From Dipteronia dyeriana (taxonomy: Eukaryota > Streptophyta > Magnoliopsida > Sapindales > Sapindaceae): 64,000 nt of DNA. The position numbers and the translations under genes were made by a program. Every line of letters starts with the position of its first letter. The stretch's first letter is position 1. Of this stretch, positions 36,304-49,561 are shown in pieces. The DNA is taken from NCBI GenBank assembly GCA_032871835.1, contig CM065296.1, positions 52,357,288-52,421,287 on the forward strand, read 5' to 3'. The notes under the pieces are model-generated. The model saw nothing but the letters and a program-made list of their open reading frames with translations, did no database searches and was not told where the DNA came from.

Positions 36304-38085
36304 GTTGCCATCCAGATCTCAAGACTAGGAAATAGCTAGATAGCGCTTCCGATGCCTTGTCGGGCTACCAGTCCCAAGAAGGGTCTGAGTGTAAGAGTAT
36401 AGTTGCCATCCAGATCTCAAAACCAGGAAATAGATAGGTAGCGCTCCTAATGACTTGGTCTGGATACCACCCCCAAGAAGGATCTGAGTGTAAGAGCATA
36501 GTTGCCATCCAGATCTCGGGACTGGGAAATAGCTAGATAGGTAGGGCTCCTGATGCCTTGGTAGGGCTACCAACCCCAAGAAGGATCCGAGTGTAAGAGC
36601 ATAGTTGCCATCCAGATCTTAAGACCAAGTAATAGCTGGACAGCGCTCCTTATGCCTTGTTCGGGCTACCACCTTCAGGAAGGTTCTGAGTGTAAGAGCA
36701 TAGTTGCCATCTAGATCTAAAGACTAGGAAATAGCTAGATACCGCTCCTGATGACTTGGTCGGGCTACCACCCTTAAGAAGGTTCTAAGTGTAAAAGCAT
36801 AGTTGCCATCCAGATCTCAAGACCAGGAAATAGCTAGGTAGCGCTCCTGATGCCTTGGTCGGGCTACCCCTCCTAAGAAGGACCTAAGTGTAAGAGAATA
36901 GTTGCCATCCAGATCTCAAGACCAGGAAATAGCTAGATAGCGCTCCTGATGCCTTGTAGGGCTACTACTCCCAAGAAGGGTCTGAGTGTAATAGCATAGT
37001 TGTAATCCAGATCTCAAGACCAGGAAACAGCTAGGTAACGCTTCTGATGACTTGGTCGGGCTACCACCACCTAGAAGGATCTGAGTGTAAGAGCATAGTT
37101 GCCAACTAGATCTCGGGACCTGGAAATAGCTCGATAGCCCTCCTGATGCCTTGGTCGAGCTACCACCACCAAGATGGATCAGAGTGTAAGAGAATTGTTG
37201 CCATCCAGATCTGTAGACTAGGAAATAGCTAGATAGTTTTTCTGATGCCTTAATCGGGCTTTCACCCCTAAGAAGGATCTGAGTGTAAGAGCATATTTGC
37301 AATCCAGATCTCAAGACCAGGAAATAGATAGGTAGCAATACTGATGACTTGGTCGGGCTACCACCCCTAAGAAGGATCTGAGTGTAAGAGCATAGTTGCC
37401 ATCCAGGTCTCGGGACCAGGAAATAGCTAGATAGCCCTCTTGATGCTTTGGTAGGGCTACCAACCCCAAGAAGGATCTGAGTTTAAGAGCATAGTTGCCA
37501 TCTAGATCTTAAGACCAAGTAATAGCTGGACAGCACTCCTTATGCCTTGGTCGGGCTACCACCTTCAAGAAGGTTCTGAGTGTAAGAGCATAGTTGCCAT
37601 CCAGATCTCAAGACTAGGAAATAGCTAGATACCGCTCCTGATGCCTTGGTCGGGCTACCACCCTTAAGAAGGTTCTGAGTGTAAAAGCATAGTTGCCATC
37701 CAGATCTCAAGACCAGGAAATAGCTAGGTAGCGCTCTTGATGCCTTGGTCGGGCTACCCCTCCTAAGAAGGACCTAAGTGTAAGAGCATAGTTGCCATCC
37801 AGATCTCAAGACCAAAAAATAGCTAGATAGCGCTCCTGATGCCTTGGTCGAGCTACCCCTCCTAAGAAGGACCTAAGTGTAAGAGCATATTTGCCATCCA
37901 GATCTCAAGACCAGGAAATAGATAGATAGTGCTCCTGATGCCTTGTTGGGCTACCACTCCTAAGAAGGGTCTGAGTGTAATAGCATAGTTGTCATCCAGA
38001 TCATAAGACAAGGAAATAGCTAGATAGTGCTCCTGATGCCTTGTCGGGCTACCACCCCCAAGGAGGATCTGAGTGTAAGAGCATA
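36304..38085. repeat. 1,782-bp HOR unit Y1 (second half of 4,157-bp duplication, copy 1)
   Basis: It is 18 x 99 bp long and starts with the same monomers as X1, but it lacks a block of about six monomers (2,375 - 1,782 = 593 bp). It carries private marks TTGGTCTGGATACC and TAGGTAGGGCTCC near 36,455 and 36,540. It recurs at 40,461-42,242. Confidence 0.82.
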
Positions 38086-40460
38086 GTTGCCATCCAGATC
38101 TCAAGACTAGGAAATAGCTAGATAGCGCTTCTGATGCCTTGTCGGGCTACCAGTCCCAAGAAGGGTCTGAGTGTAAGAGTATAGTTGCCATCCAGATCTC
38201 AAAACCAGGAAATAGATAGGTAGCGCTCCTAATGACTTAGTCAGGCTACCACCCCCAAGAAGGATCTGAGTGTAAGAGCATAGTTGCCATCCAGATCTCG
38301 GGACCGGGAAATAGCTAGATAGGTAGCGCTCCTGATGCCTTGGTAGGGCTACTAACCCCAAGAAGGATCCGAGTGTAAGAGCATAGTTGCCATCCAGATC
38401 TTAAGACCAAGTAATAGCTGGACAGCGCTCCATATGCCTTGTTCGGGCTACCACCTTCAAGAAGGTTCTGAGTGTAAGAGCATAGTTTCCATCTAGATCT
38501 AAAGAGTAGGAAATAGCTAGATACCGCTCATGATACCTTGTCGGGCTACCAGTCCCAAGAAAGGTCTGAGTGTAATAGCATAGTTGTCATCCAGATCTCA
38601 AGACCAGGAAATAGCTAGGTAGCGCTCCGGATGACTTGGTCGGGGTACCACCCCCAAGAAGGATCTGAGTGTAAGAGCATAGTTGCCATCCAGATCTCAA
38701 GAATAGGAAATAGCTAGATAGCGCTTCTGATGCCTTGTCGGGCTACCAGTCCCAAGAAGGGTCTGAGTTTAAGAGTATAGTTGCCATCCAGATCTTAAGA
38801 CCAGGAAATAGATAGGTAGCGCTCCTGATGACTTGGTCAGGCTACCACCCCCAAGAAGGATCTGAGTGTAAGAGCATAGTTGCCATCCAGATCTCGGGAC
38901 AGGGAAATAGCTAGATAGCCCTCCTGATGCCTTGGTAGGGCTAGAAACCTCAAGAAGGATCCGAGTGTAAGAGCATAGTTGCCATCCAGATCTTAAGACC
39001 AAGTAATAGCTGGACAGCGCTGCTTATGCCTTGTTCGGGCTACCACCTTCAAGAAGGTTCTGAGTGTAAGAGCATAGTTGCCATCTAGATCTAAAGACTA
39101 GGAAATAGCTAGATACCGCTCCTGATGCCTTGGTCGGGCTACCACCCTTAAGAAGGTTCTGAGTTTTAAAAGCATAGTTGCCATCCAGATCTCAAGACCA
39201 AGAAATAGCTAGGTAGCGCTCCTGATGCCTTGGTCGGGCTACCCCTCCTAAGAAGGACCTAAGTGTAAGAGCATCGTTGCCATCCAGATCTCAAGACCAG
39301 GAAATAGCTAGATAGCACTCCTGATGCCTTGTAGGGCTACTATTCCTAAGAAGGGTCTGAGTGTAATAGCATAGTTGTCATCCAGATCTCAAGACCAGGA
39401 AGCAGCTAGGTAACGCTTCTGATGACTTGGTCGGGCTACCACCCCCTAGAAGGATCTGAGTGTAAGAGCATAGTTGCCAACTAGATCTCGGGACCTGGAA
39501 ATAGCTCGATAGCCCTCCTGATGCCTTGGTCGAGCTACCACCACCAAGATGGATCAGAGTGTAAGAGAATTGTTGCCATCCAGATCTGTAGACTAGGAAA
39601 TAGCTAGATAGTTTTTCTGATGCCTTAATCGGGCTTTCACCCCTAAGAAGGATCTGAGTGTAAGAGCATATTTGCAATCCAGATCTCAAGACCAGGAAAT
39701 AGATAGGTAGCAATACTGATGACTTGGTCGGGCTACCACCCCTAAGAAGGATCTGAGTGTAAGAGCATAGTTGCCATCCAGGTCTCGGGACCAGGAAATA
39801 GCTAGATAGCCCTCTTGATGCTTTGGTAGGGCTACCAACCCCAAGAAGGATCTGAGTTTAAGAGCATAGTTGCCATCTAGATCTTAAGACCAAGTAATAG
39901 CTGGACAGCACTCTTTATGCCTTGGTCGGGCTACCACCTTCAAGAAGGTTCTGAGTGTAAGAGCATAGTTGCCATCCAGATCTCAAGACTAGGAAATAGC
40001 TAGATACCGCTCCTGATGCCTTGGTCGGGCTACCACCCTTAAGAAGGTTCTGAGTGTAAAAGCATAGTTGCCATCCAGATCTCAAGACCAGGAAATAGCT
40101 AGGTAGCGCTCTTGATGCCTTGGTCGGGCTACCCCTCCTAAGAAGGACCTAAGTGTAAGAGCATAGTTGCCATCCAGATCTCAAGACCAAAAAATAGCTA
40201 GATAGCGCTCCTGATGCCTTGGTCGAGCTACCCCTCCTAAGAAGGACCTAAGTGTAAGAGCATATTTGCCATCCAGATCTCAAGACCAGGAAATAGATAG
40301 ATAGTGCTCCTGATGCCTTGTTGGGCTACCACTCCTAAGAAGGGTCTGAGTGTAATAGCATAGTTGTCATCCAGATCATAAGACAAGGAAATAGCTAGAT
40401 AGTGCTCCTGATGCCTTGTCGGGCTACCACCTTCTAGGAGGATCTGAGTGTAAGAGCATA
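38086..40460. repeat. 2,375-bp HOR unit X2 (4,157-bp duplication, copy 2)
   Basis: Copy of X1 at +4,157. Differences I noticed include AAAGAGTAGG near 38,504, TATTCCTAAG near 39,341 and GACTTGGTCGGG in place of GACTTTGTCGGG near 39,424. Confidence 0.85.
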
Positions 40461-42242
40461 GTTGCCATCCAGATCTCAAGACTAGGAAATAGCTAGATAG
40501 CGCTTCCGATGCCTTGTCGGGCTACCAGTCCCAAGAAGGGTCTGAGTGTAAGAGTATAGTTGCCATCCAGATCTCAAAACCAGGAAATAGATAGGTAGCG
40601 CTCCTAATGACTTGGTCTGGATACCACCCCCAAGAAGGATCTGAGTGTAAGAGCATAGTTGCCATCCAGATCTCGGGACTGGGAAATAGCTAGATAGGTA
40701 GGGCTCCTGATGCCTTGGTAGGGCTACCAACCCCAAGAAGGATCCGAGTGTAAGAGCATAGTTGCCATCCAGATCTTAAGACCAAGTAATAGCTGGACAG
40801 CGCTCCTTATGCCTTGTTCGGGCTACCACCTTCAAGAAGGTTCTGAGTGTAAGAGCATAGTTGCCATCTAGATCTAAAGACTAGGAAATAGCTAGATACC
40901 GCTCCTGACGACTTGGTCGGGCTACCACCCTTAAGAAGGTTCTAAGTGTAAAAGCATAGTTGCCATCCAGATCTCAAGACCAGGAAATAGCTAGGTAGCG
41001 CTCCTGATGCCTTGGTCGGGCTACCCCTCCTAAGAAGGACCTAAGTGTAAGAGAATAGTTGCCATCCAGATCTCAAGACCAGGAAATAGCTAGATAGCGC
41101 TCCTGATGCCTTGTAGGGCTACTACTCCCAAGAAGGGTCTGAGTGTAATAGCATAGTTGTAATCCAGATCTCAAGACCAGGAAACAGCTAGGTAACGCTT
41201 CTGATGACTTGGTCGGGCTACCACCACCTAGAAGGATCTGAGTGTAAGAGCATAGTTGCCAACTAGATCTCGGGACCTGGAAATAGCTCGATAGCCCTCC
41301 TGATGCCTTCGTCGAGCTACCACCACCAAGATGGATCATAGTGTAAGAGAATTGTTGCCATCCAGATCTGTAGACTAGGAAATAGCTAGATAGTTTTTCT
41401 GATGCCTTGGTCGGGCTTTAACCCCTAAGAAGGATCTGAGTGTAAGAGCATATTTGCCATCCAGATCTCAAGACCAGGAAATTGATAGGTAGCAATACTG
41501 ATGACTTGATCGGGCTACCACCCCTAAGAAGGATCTGAGTGTAAGAGCATAGTTGCCATCCAGGTCTCGGGACCAGGAAATAGCTAGATAGCCCTCTTGA
41601 TGCCTTGGTAGGGCTACCAACCTCAAGAAGGATCTGAGTTTAAGAGCATAGTTGCCATCCAGATCTTAAGACCAAGTAATTGCTGGACAGCACTCCTTAT
41701 GCCTTGGTCGGGCTACCACCTTCAAGAAGGTTCTGAGTGTAAGAGCATAGTTGCCATCCAGATCTCAAGACTAGGAAATAGCTAGATACCGCTCCTGATG
41801 CCTTGGTCGGGCTACCACCCTTAAGAAGGTTCTGAGTGTAAAAGCATAGTTGCCATCCAGATCTCAAGACAAGGAAATAGCTAGGTAGCGCTCTTGATGC
41901 CTTGGTCGGGCTACCCCTCCTAAGAAGGACCTAAGTGTAAGAGCATAGTTGCCATCCAGATCTCAAGACCAAAAAATAGCTAGATAGCGCTCCTGATGCC
42001 TTGGTCGAGCTACCCCTCCTAAGAAGGACCTAAGTGTAAGAGCATATTTGCCATCCAGATCTCAAGACCAGGAAATAGATAGATAGTGCTCCTGATGCCT
42101 TGTTGGGCTACCACTCCTAAGAAGGGTCTGAGTGTAATAGCATAGTTGTCATCCAGATCATAAGACAAGGAAATAGCTAGATAGTGCTCCTGATGCCTTG
42201 TCGGGCTACCACCCCCAAGGAGGATCTGAGTGTAAGAGCATA
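40461..42242. repeat. 1,782-bp HOR unit Y2 (4,157-bp duplication, copy 2)
   Basis: Copy of Y1 at +4,157 with the same TTGGTCTGGATACC and TAGGTAGGGCTCC marks. Its second half carries new variants (GATGCCTTCGTCGAG near 41,307, GGGCTTTAACCCC near 41,414) that are shared with the next unit. Confidence 0.82.
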
Positions 42243-43780
42243 GTTGCCATCCAGATCTCAAGACTAGGAAATAGCTAGATAGCGCTTCCGATGCCTTGTC
42301 GGGCTACCAGTCCCAAGAAGGGTCTGAGTGTAAGAGTATAGTTGCCATCCAGATCTTAAAACCAGGAAATAGATAGGTAGCGCTCCTAATGACTTGGTCT
42401 GGATACCACCCCCAAGAAGGATCTGAGTGTAAGAGCATAGTTGCCATCCAGATCTCGGGACTGGGAAATAGCTAGATAGGTAGGGCTCCTGATGCCTTGG
42501 TAGGGCTACCAACCCCAAGAAGGATCCGAGTGTAAGAGCATAGTTGCCATCCAGATCTTAAGACCAAGTAATAGCTGGACAGCGCTCCTTATGCCTTGTT
42601 CGGGCTACCACCTTCAAGAAGGTTCTGAGTGTAAGAGCATAGTTGCCATCTAGATCTAAAGACTAGGAAATAGCTAGATACCGCTCCTGATGACTTGGTC
42701 AGGCTACCACCCTTAAGAAGTTTCTGAGTGTAAAAGCATAGTTGCCATCCAGATCTCAAGACCAGGAAATAGCTAGGTAGCGCTCCTGATGCCTTGGTCT
42801 GGCTACCCCTCCTAAGAAAGACCTAAGTGTAAGAGCATAGTTGCCATCCAGATCTCAAGACCAGGAAATAGCTAGATAGCGCTCCTGATGCCTTGTAGGG
42901 CTACTACTCCCAAGAAGGGTCTGAGTGTAATAGCATAGTTGTAATCCAGATCTCAAGACCAAGAAACAGCTAGGTAACGCTTCTGATGACTTGGTCGGGC
43001 TACCACCACCTAGAAGGATCTGAGTGTAAGAGCATAGTTGCCAACTAGATCTCGGGACCTGGAAATAGCTCGATAGTCCTCCTGATGCCTTCGTCGAGCT
43101 ACCACCACCAAGATGGATCATAGTGTAAGAGAATTGTTGCCATCCAGATCTGTAGACTAGGAAATAGCTAGATAGTTTTTCTGATGCCTTGGTCGGGCTT
43201 TAACCCCTAAGAAGGATCTGAGTGTAAGAGCATATTTGCCATCCAGATCTCAAGACCAGGAAATAGATAGGTAGCAATACTGATGACTTGATCGGGCTAC
43301 CACCCCTAAGAAGGATCTGAGTGTAAGAGCATAGTTGCCATCCAGGTCTCGGGACCAGGAAATAGCTAGATAGCCCTCTTGATGCCTTGGTAGGGCTACC
43401 AACCCCAAGAAGGATCTGAGTTTAAGAGCATAGTTGCCATCCAGATCTTAAGACCAAGTAATAGCTGGAATGCACTCCTTATGCCTTGGTCGGGCTACCA
43501 CCTTCAAGAAGGTTCTGAGTGTAAGAGCATAGTTGCCATCCAGATCTCAAGACTAGGAAATAGCTAGATACCGCTCCTGATGCCTTGGTCGGGCTACCAC
43601 CCTTCAGAAGGTTCTGAGTGTAAAAGCATAGTTGCCATCCAGATCTCAAGACCAGGAAATAGATAGGTAGCGCTCCTGATGCCTTGGTCGGGCTACCCCT
43701 CCTAAGAAGGACCTAAGTGTAAGAGCATAGTTGCCATCCAGATCTCAAAACCAGGAAATAGCTAGATAGCGCTCCTGATG
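42243..43780. repeat. 1,782-bp HOR unit Y3 (partial)
   Basis: It matches Y2 at +1,782, including the GATGCCTTCGTCGAG and GGGCTTTAACCCC variants, so it derives from Y2 and not Y1. The match ends near 43,780, where GTAGGGCTACTACTCCC replaces the expected GGTCGAGCTACCCC. Confidence 0.78.
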
Positions 43781-45010
43781 CCTTGTAGGGCTACTACTCC
43801 CAAGAAGGGTCTGAGTGTAATAGCATAGTTGTCATCCAGATCTCAAGACCAGGAAACAGCTAGGTAACGCTTCTGATGACTTGGTCGGGCTACCACCCCC
43901 TAGAAGAATCTGAGTGTAAGAGCATAGTTGCCAACTAGATCTCGGGACCTGGAAATAGCTCGATAGCCCTCCTGATGCCTTGGTCGAGCTACCACCACCA
44001 AGATGGATCAGAGTGTAAGAGCATTGTTGCCATCCAGATCTATAGATTAGGAAATAGCTAGATAGTTTTTCTGATGCCTTGTCGGGCTACCAGTCCCAAG
44101 AAGAGTCTGAGTGTAAGAGCATATTTGCCATCCAGATCTCAAGACCAGGAAATAGATAGGTAGCAATACTGATGACTTGGTCGGGCTACCACCCCTAAGA
44201 AGGATCTGAGTGTAAGAGCATAGTTGCCATCCAGGTCTCGGGACCAGGAAATAGCTAGATAGCCCTCTTGATGCCTTGGTAGGGCTACCAACCCCAAGAA
44301 GGATCTGAGTTTAAGAGCATAGTTGCCATCCAGATCTTAAGACCAAGTAATAGCTGGACAGCACTCCTTATGCCTTGGTCGGGCTACCACCTTCAAGAAG
44401 GTTCTGAGTGTAACAACACAGTTGCCATCCAGATCTCAAGACTAGGAAGTAGCTAGATAGCGCTCCTGATGCGTTGTCGGGTTACCAGTCCCAAGAAGGG
44501 TCTAAGTGTAATAGCATAGTTTCCATCAAGATCTCAAGACCAGGAAATAGCTAGGTAGCGCTTCTGATGCCTTGCTCGGGCTACCAACCCTAAGAAGGAT
44601 CTGAGTGTAAGAGCATAGTTGCCATCCATATCTCAAGACCAGGAAATAGCTAGGTAGCACTTCTGATGCCTTGTTCGGGCTACTCCTCCTAAGAAGGACC
44701 TAAGTGTAAGAGCATAGTTGCCATCCAGATATCAAGACCAGGAAATAGCTAGATAGCGCTCCTGATGCCTTGTCGGGCTACCACTCCTAAAAAGTGTCTG
44801 TGTGTAATAGCATAGTTGTCATCTAGATCATAAGACAAGGAAATAGCTAGATAGTGCTCCTGATGCCTTGTCGGGCTACCACCCCCAAGAAGGATCTGAG
44901 TGTAAGAGCATAGTTGCCATCCAGATCTCAAGACTAGGAAATAGCTAGATAGCGCTTCTAATGCCTTGTCAGGCTACCAATAACAAGAAGGGTCTGAGTG
45001 TAAGAGTATA
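43781..45010. repeat. Mixed family II monomers
   Basis: A run of family II monomer types without a tandem HOR of its own. The variants AACAACACAGTTGCC near 44,413 and GATGCGTTGTCGGGTTACC near 44,469 are private. The first TAACAAGAAGG monomer, near 44,980, leads into the 890-bp HOR. Confidence 0.68.
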
Positions 45011-45900
45011 GTTGCCATCCAGATCTCAAAACAAGGAAATAGATAGGTAGCGCTCCTGATGACTTGGTCAGGCTACAACCCCCAAGAAGGATCTGAGTGT
45101 AAGAGCATAGTTGCCATCCAGATCTCGGGACCGGGAAATAGCTAGATAGGTAGCGCTCCTGATGCCTTGGTAGGGCTACCAACCCCAAGAAGGATCCGAG
45201 TGTAAGAGCATAGTTGCCATCCAGATCTTAAGACCAAGTAATAGCTGGACAACGCTCCTTATGCCTTGTTCGGGCTACCACCTTCAAGAAGGTTCTGAGT
45301 GTAAGAGCATAGTTGCCATCTAGATCTAAAGACTAGGAAATAGCTAGATACCGCTCATGATGCCTTGTCTGGCTACCAGTCCCAAGAAGGGTCTGAGTGT
45401 AATAGCATAGTTGCCATCCAGATCTCAAGACCAGGAAATAGCTAGATAGCGCTCCTTTAGCCTTGTCGGGCTACCACTCCTAAAAAGTGTCTGTGTGTAA
45501 TAGCATAGTTGTCATCCAGATCATAAGACAAGGAAATAGCTAGATAGTGCTCCTGATGCCTTGTCGGGCTACCACCCCCAAGAAGGATCTGAGTGTAAGA
45601 GCATAGTTGCCATCCAGATCTTAAGACTAGAAAATAGCTAGATAGCGCTTCTGATGCCTTGTCGGGCTACCAGTAACAAGAAGGGTCTGAGTGTAAGAGT
45701 ATAGTTGCCATCCAGATCTCAAAACAAGGAAATAGATAGGTAGCGCTCCTGATGACTTGGTCAGGCTACAACCCCCAAGAAGGATCTGAGTGTAAAAGCA
45801 TAGTTGTCATCCAGATCTCAAGACAGGAAATAGCTAGATAGCGCTTCTGATGCCTTGGTCGGGCTACCAGTAACAAGAAGGGTCTGAGTGTAAGAGTATA
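45011..45900. repeat. 890-bp HOR (9-mer), copy 1
   Basis: Measured monomer lengths are 99, 103, 99, 98, 98, 98, 98, 99, 98, which sum to 890 bp. Private marks are GCTCCTTTAGCC, TAAAAAGTGTCTGTGTG, CAGTAACAAGAAGGG and CTCAAGACAGG. The block recurs at +890 and +1,780. Confidence 0.9.
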
Positions 45901-46790
45901 GTTGCCATCCAGATCTCAAAACAAGGAAATAGATAGGTAGCGCTCCTGATGACTTGGTCAGGCTACAACCCCCAAGAAGGATCTGAGTGTAAGAGCATAG
46001 TTGCCATCCAGATCTCGGGACCGGGAAATAGCTAGATAGGTAGCGCTCCTGATGCCTTGGTAGGGCTACCAACCCCAAGAAGGATCCGAGTGTAAGAGCA
46101 TAGTTGCCATCCAGATCTTAAGACCAAGTAATAGCTGGACAACGCTCCTTATGCCTTGTTCGGGCTACCACCTTCAAGAAGGTTCTGAGTGTAAGAGCAT
46201 AGTTGCCATCTAGATCTAAAGACTAGGAAATAGCTAGATACCGCTCATGATGCCTTGTCTGGCTACCAGTCCCAAGAAGGGTCTGAGTGTAATAGCATAG
46301 TTGCCATCCAGATCTCAAGACCAGGAAATAGCTAGATAGCGCTCCTTTAGCCTTGTCGGGCTACCACTCCTAAAAAGTGTCTGTGTGTAATAGCATAGTT
46401 GTCATCCAGATCATAAGACAAGGAAATAGCTAGATAGTGCTCCTGATGCCTTGTCGGGCTACCACCCCCAAGAAGGATCTGAGTGTAAGAGCATAGTTGC
46501 CATCCAGATCTTAAGACTAGAAAATAGCTAGATAGCGCTTCTGATGCCTTGTCGGGCTACCAGTAACAAGAAGGGTCTGAGTGTAAGAGTATAGTTGCCA
46601 TCCAGATCTCAAAACAAGGAAATAGATAGGTAGCGCTCCTGATGACTTGGTCAGGCTACAACCCCCAAGAAGGATCTGAGTGTAAAAGCATAGTTGTCAT
46701 CCAGATCTCAAGACAGGAAATAGCTAGATAGCGCTTCTGATGCCTTGGTCGGGCTACCAGTAACAAGAAGGGTCTGAGTGTAAGAGTATA
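45901..46790. repeat. 890-bp HOR (9-mer), copy 2
   Basis: Appears identical or nearly so to copy 1 across its length, including the CTCAAGACAGG monomer (one base lost in GACCAGG) that ends each unit. This is among the most homogeneous stretches in the window. Confidence 0.9.
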
Positions 46791-47580
46791 GTTGCCATCC
46801 AGATCTCAAAACAAGGAAATAGATAGGTAGCGCTCCTGATGACTTGGTCAGGCTACAACCCCCAAGAAGGATCTGAGTGTAAGAGCATAGTTGCCATCCA
46901 GATCTCGGGACCGGGAAATAGCTAGATAGGTAGCGCTCCTGATGCCTTGGTAGGGCTACCAACCCCAAGAAGGATCCGAGTGTAAGAGCATAGTTGCCAT
47001 CCAGATCTTAAGACCAAGTAATAGCTGGACAGCGCTCCTTATGCCTTGTTCGGGCTACCACCTTCAAGAAGGTTCTGAGTGTAAGAGCATAGTTGCCATC
47101 TAGATCTAAAGACTAGGAAATAGCTAGATACCGCTCACGATGCCTTGTCGGGCTACCAGTCCCAAGAAGGGTCTGAGTGTAATAGCATAGTTGCCATCCA
47201 GATCTCAAGACCAGGAAATAGCTAGATAGTGCTCCTGATGCCTTATCGGGCTACCACTCCTAAAAAGTGTCTGTGTGTAATAGCATAGTTGTCATCTAGA
47301 TCATAAGACAAGGAAATAGCTAGATAGTGCTCCTGATGCCTTGTCGGGCTACCACCCCCAAGAAGGATCTGAGTGTAAGAGCATAGTTGCCATCCAGATC
47401 TCAAGACTAGGAAATAGCTAGATAGCGCTTCTGATGCCTTGTCGGGCTACCAGTAACAAGAAGGGTCTGAGTGTAAGAGTATAGTGGCCATCCAAATCTC
47501 AAAACAAGGAAATAGATAGGTAGCGCTCCTGATGACTTGGTCAGGCTACAACCCCCAAGAAGGATCTGAGTGTAAGATCA
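46791..47580. repeat. 890-bp HOR, copy 3 (partial, diverged)
   Basis: It continues the 890-bp order for about eight monomers with more changes (GCTCCTGATGCCTTATCGGG for GCTCCTTTAGCC, and ATAGTGGCCATCC near 47,485). At 47,582 it turns into the GGACCGGG, TAGATAGATAGCG monomer instead of the CTCAAGACAGG monomer. Confidence 0.75.
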
Positions 47581-48573
47581 TAGTTGCCATCCGGATCTCG
47601 GGACCGGGAAATAGCTAGATAGATAGCGCTCCTGATGCCTTGGTAGGGCTACCAACCCCAAGAAGGATCCGAGTGTATGAGCATAGTTGCCATCCAAATC
47701 TTAAGACCAAGTAATAGCTGGACAGCGCTCCATATGCCTTGTTCGGGCTACCACCTTCAAGATGGTTCTGAGTGTAAGAGCATAGTTTCCATCTAGATCT
47801 AAAGACTAGGAAATAGCTAGATACCGCTCATGATGCCTTGTCGGGCTACCAGTCCCAAGAAGGGTCTGAGTGTAATAGAACAGTTGTCATCCAGATCTCA
47901 AACCCAGGAAATAGCTAGGTAGCGCTCCGGATGACTTGGTCAGGGTACCAACCCCAAGAAGGATCTGAGTGTAAGAGCATAGTTTCCATCCAGATCTCAA
48001 GACTAGGAAATAGCTAGATAGCGCTTCTGATGCCTTGTCAGGCTACCCGTCCAAAGAAGGGTCTGAGTGTAAGAGTATAGTTGCCATCCAGATCTCAAGA
48101 CCAGGAAATAGATAGGTAGCGCTCCTGATGACTTGGTCAGGCTACTACCCCCAAGAAGGATCAGAGTGTAAGAGCATAGTTGCCATCCAGATCTTAAGAC
48201 CAAGTAATAGCTGGACAGTGCCCCTTATGCCTTGTTCGGGCTACCACCTTCAAGAAGGTTCTGAGTAAAAGAGCATAGTTGCCATCTAGATCTAAAGACT
48301 AGGAAATAGCTAGATACCGCTCCTGATGCCTTGGTCAGGCTACCACCCTTAAGAAGGTTCTGAGTGTAAAAGCATAGTTGCCATCAAGATCTCAAGACCA
48401 GGAAATAGCTAGGTAGCGCTCCTGATGCCTTGGTCGGGCTACCCCTCCTAAGAAAGACCTAAGTGTAAGAGCATAGTTGCCATCCAGATCTCAAGACCAG
48501 GAAATAGCTAGATAGCGCTCCTGATGCCTTGTCGGGCTACTACTCCCAAGAAGGGTCTGAGTGTAATAGCATA
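47581..48573. repeat. Family II monomers related to 53.0-54.0 kb
   Basis: Ten monomers resembling the 1,980-bp HOR order (GCTCCGGATGACTTGG, TACCCGTCCAAAG, CCAAGTAATAGCTGG). The block from about 47,900 recurs near 53,340 at an offset of about 5,437, with shared variants CAGGGTACCAACCCC and GAGTAAAAGAGC. Confidence 0.7.
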
Positions 48574-49561
48574 GTTGTCATCCAGATCTCAAGACCAGGA
48601 AACAGCTAGGTAACGCTTCTGATGACTTGGTCGGGCTACCACCCCCTAGAAGGATCTGAGTGTAAGAGCATAGTTGCCAACTAGATATTGGGACCTGGAA
48701 ATAGCTAGATAGCCCTCCTGATGCCTTGGTCGAGCTACCACCACCAAGATGGATCAGAGTGTAAGAGAATTGTTTCCATCCAGATCTGTAGACTAGGAAA
48801 TAGCTAGATAGTTTTTCTGATGCCTTGGTCGGGCTTTCACCCCTAAGAAGGATCTGAGTGTAAGAGCATATTTGCCATCCAGATCTCAAGACCAGGAAAT
48901 AGATAGGTAGCAATACTGATGATTTGGTCGGGCTACCACCCCCAAGAAGGATCTGAGTGTAAGAGCATAGTTGCCATCCAGGTCTTGGGACCAGGAAATA
49001 GCTAGATAGCCCTCTTGATGCCTTGGTAGGGCTACCAACCCCTAGAAGGATCTGAGTTTAAGAGCATAGTTGCCATCCAGATCTTAAGACCAAGTAATAG
49101 CTGGATAGCACTCCTTATGCCTTGGTCGGGCTACCACCTTCAAGAAGGTTCTGAGTGTAAGAGCATAGTTGCCATCCGGATCTCAAGACTAGGAAGTAGC
49201 TAGATAGCGCTCCTGATGCCTTGTCGGGCTACCAGTCCCAAGAAAGGTCTGAGTGTAATAGCATAGTTTCCATCAAGATCTCAAGACCAGGAAATAGCTA
49301 GGTAGCGCTCTTGATGCCTTGGTCGGGCTACCAACCCTAAGAAGGATCTGAGTGTAAGAGCATAGTTTCCATCCAGATCTCAAGACCAGGAAATAGCTAG
49401 GTAGCGCTTCTGATGCCTTGGTCGGGCTACTCCTCCTAAGAAGGACCTAAGTGTAAGAGCATAATTGCCATCCAGATCTCAAGACCAGGAAATAGCTAGA
49501 TAGCGCTCCTGATGCCTTGTCCGGCTACCACTCCTAAGAAGGGTCTGAGTGTAATAGCATA
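48574..49561. repeat. 988-bp block (10 monomers), copy 1
   Basis: Starts with CAGGAAACAGCTAGGTAACG. Private marks are TAGATATTGGGACC, GAATTGTTTCC and GATGATTTGGTCGGG. Part of it recurs directly at +988 (from about 49,615), and the whole block recurs at +3,163 (51,737-52,724). Confidence 0.8.
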
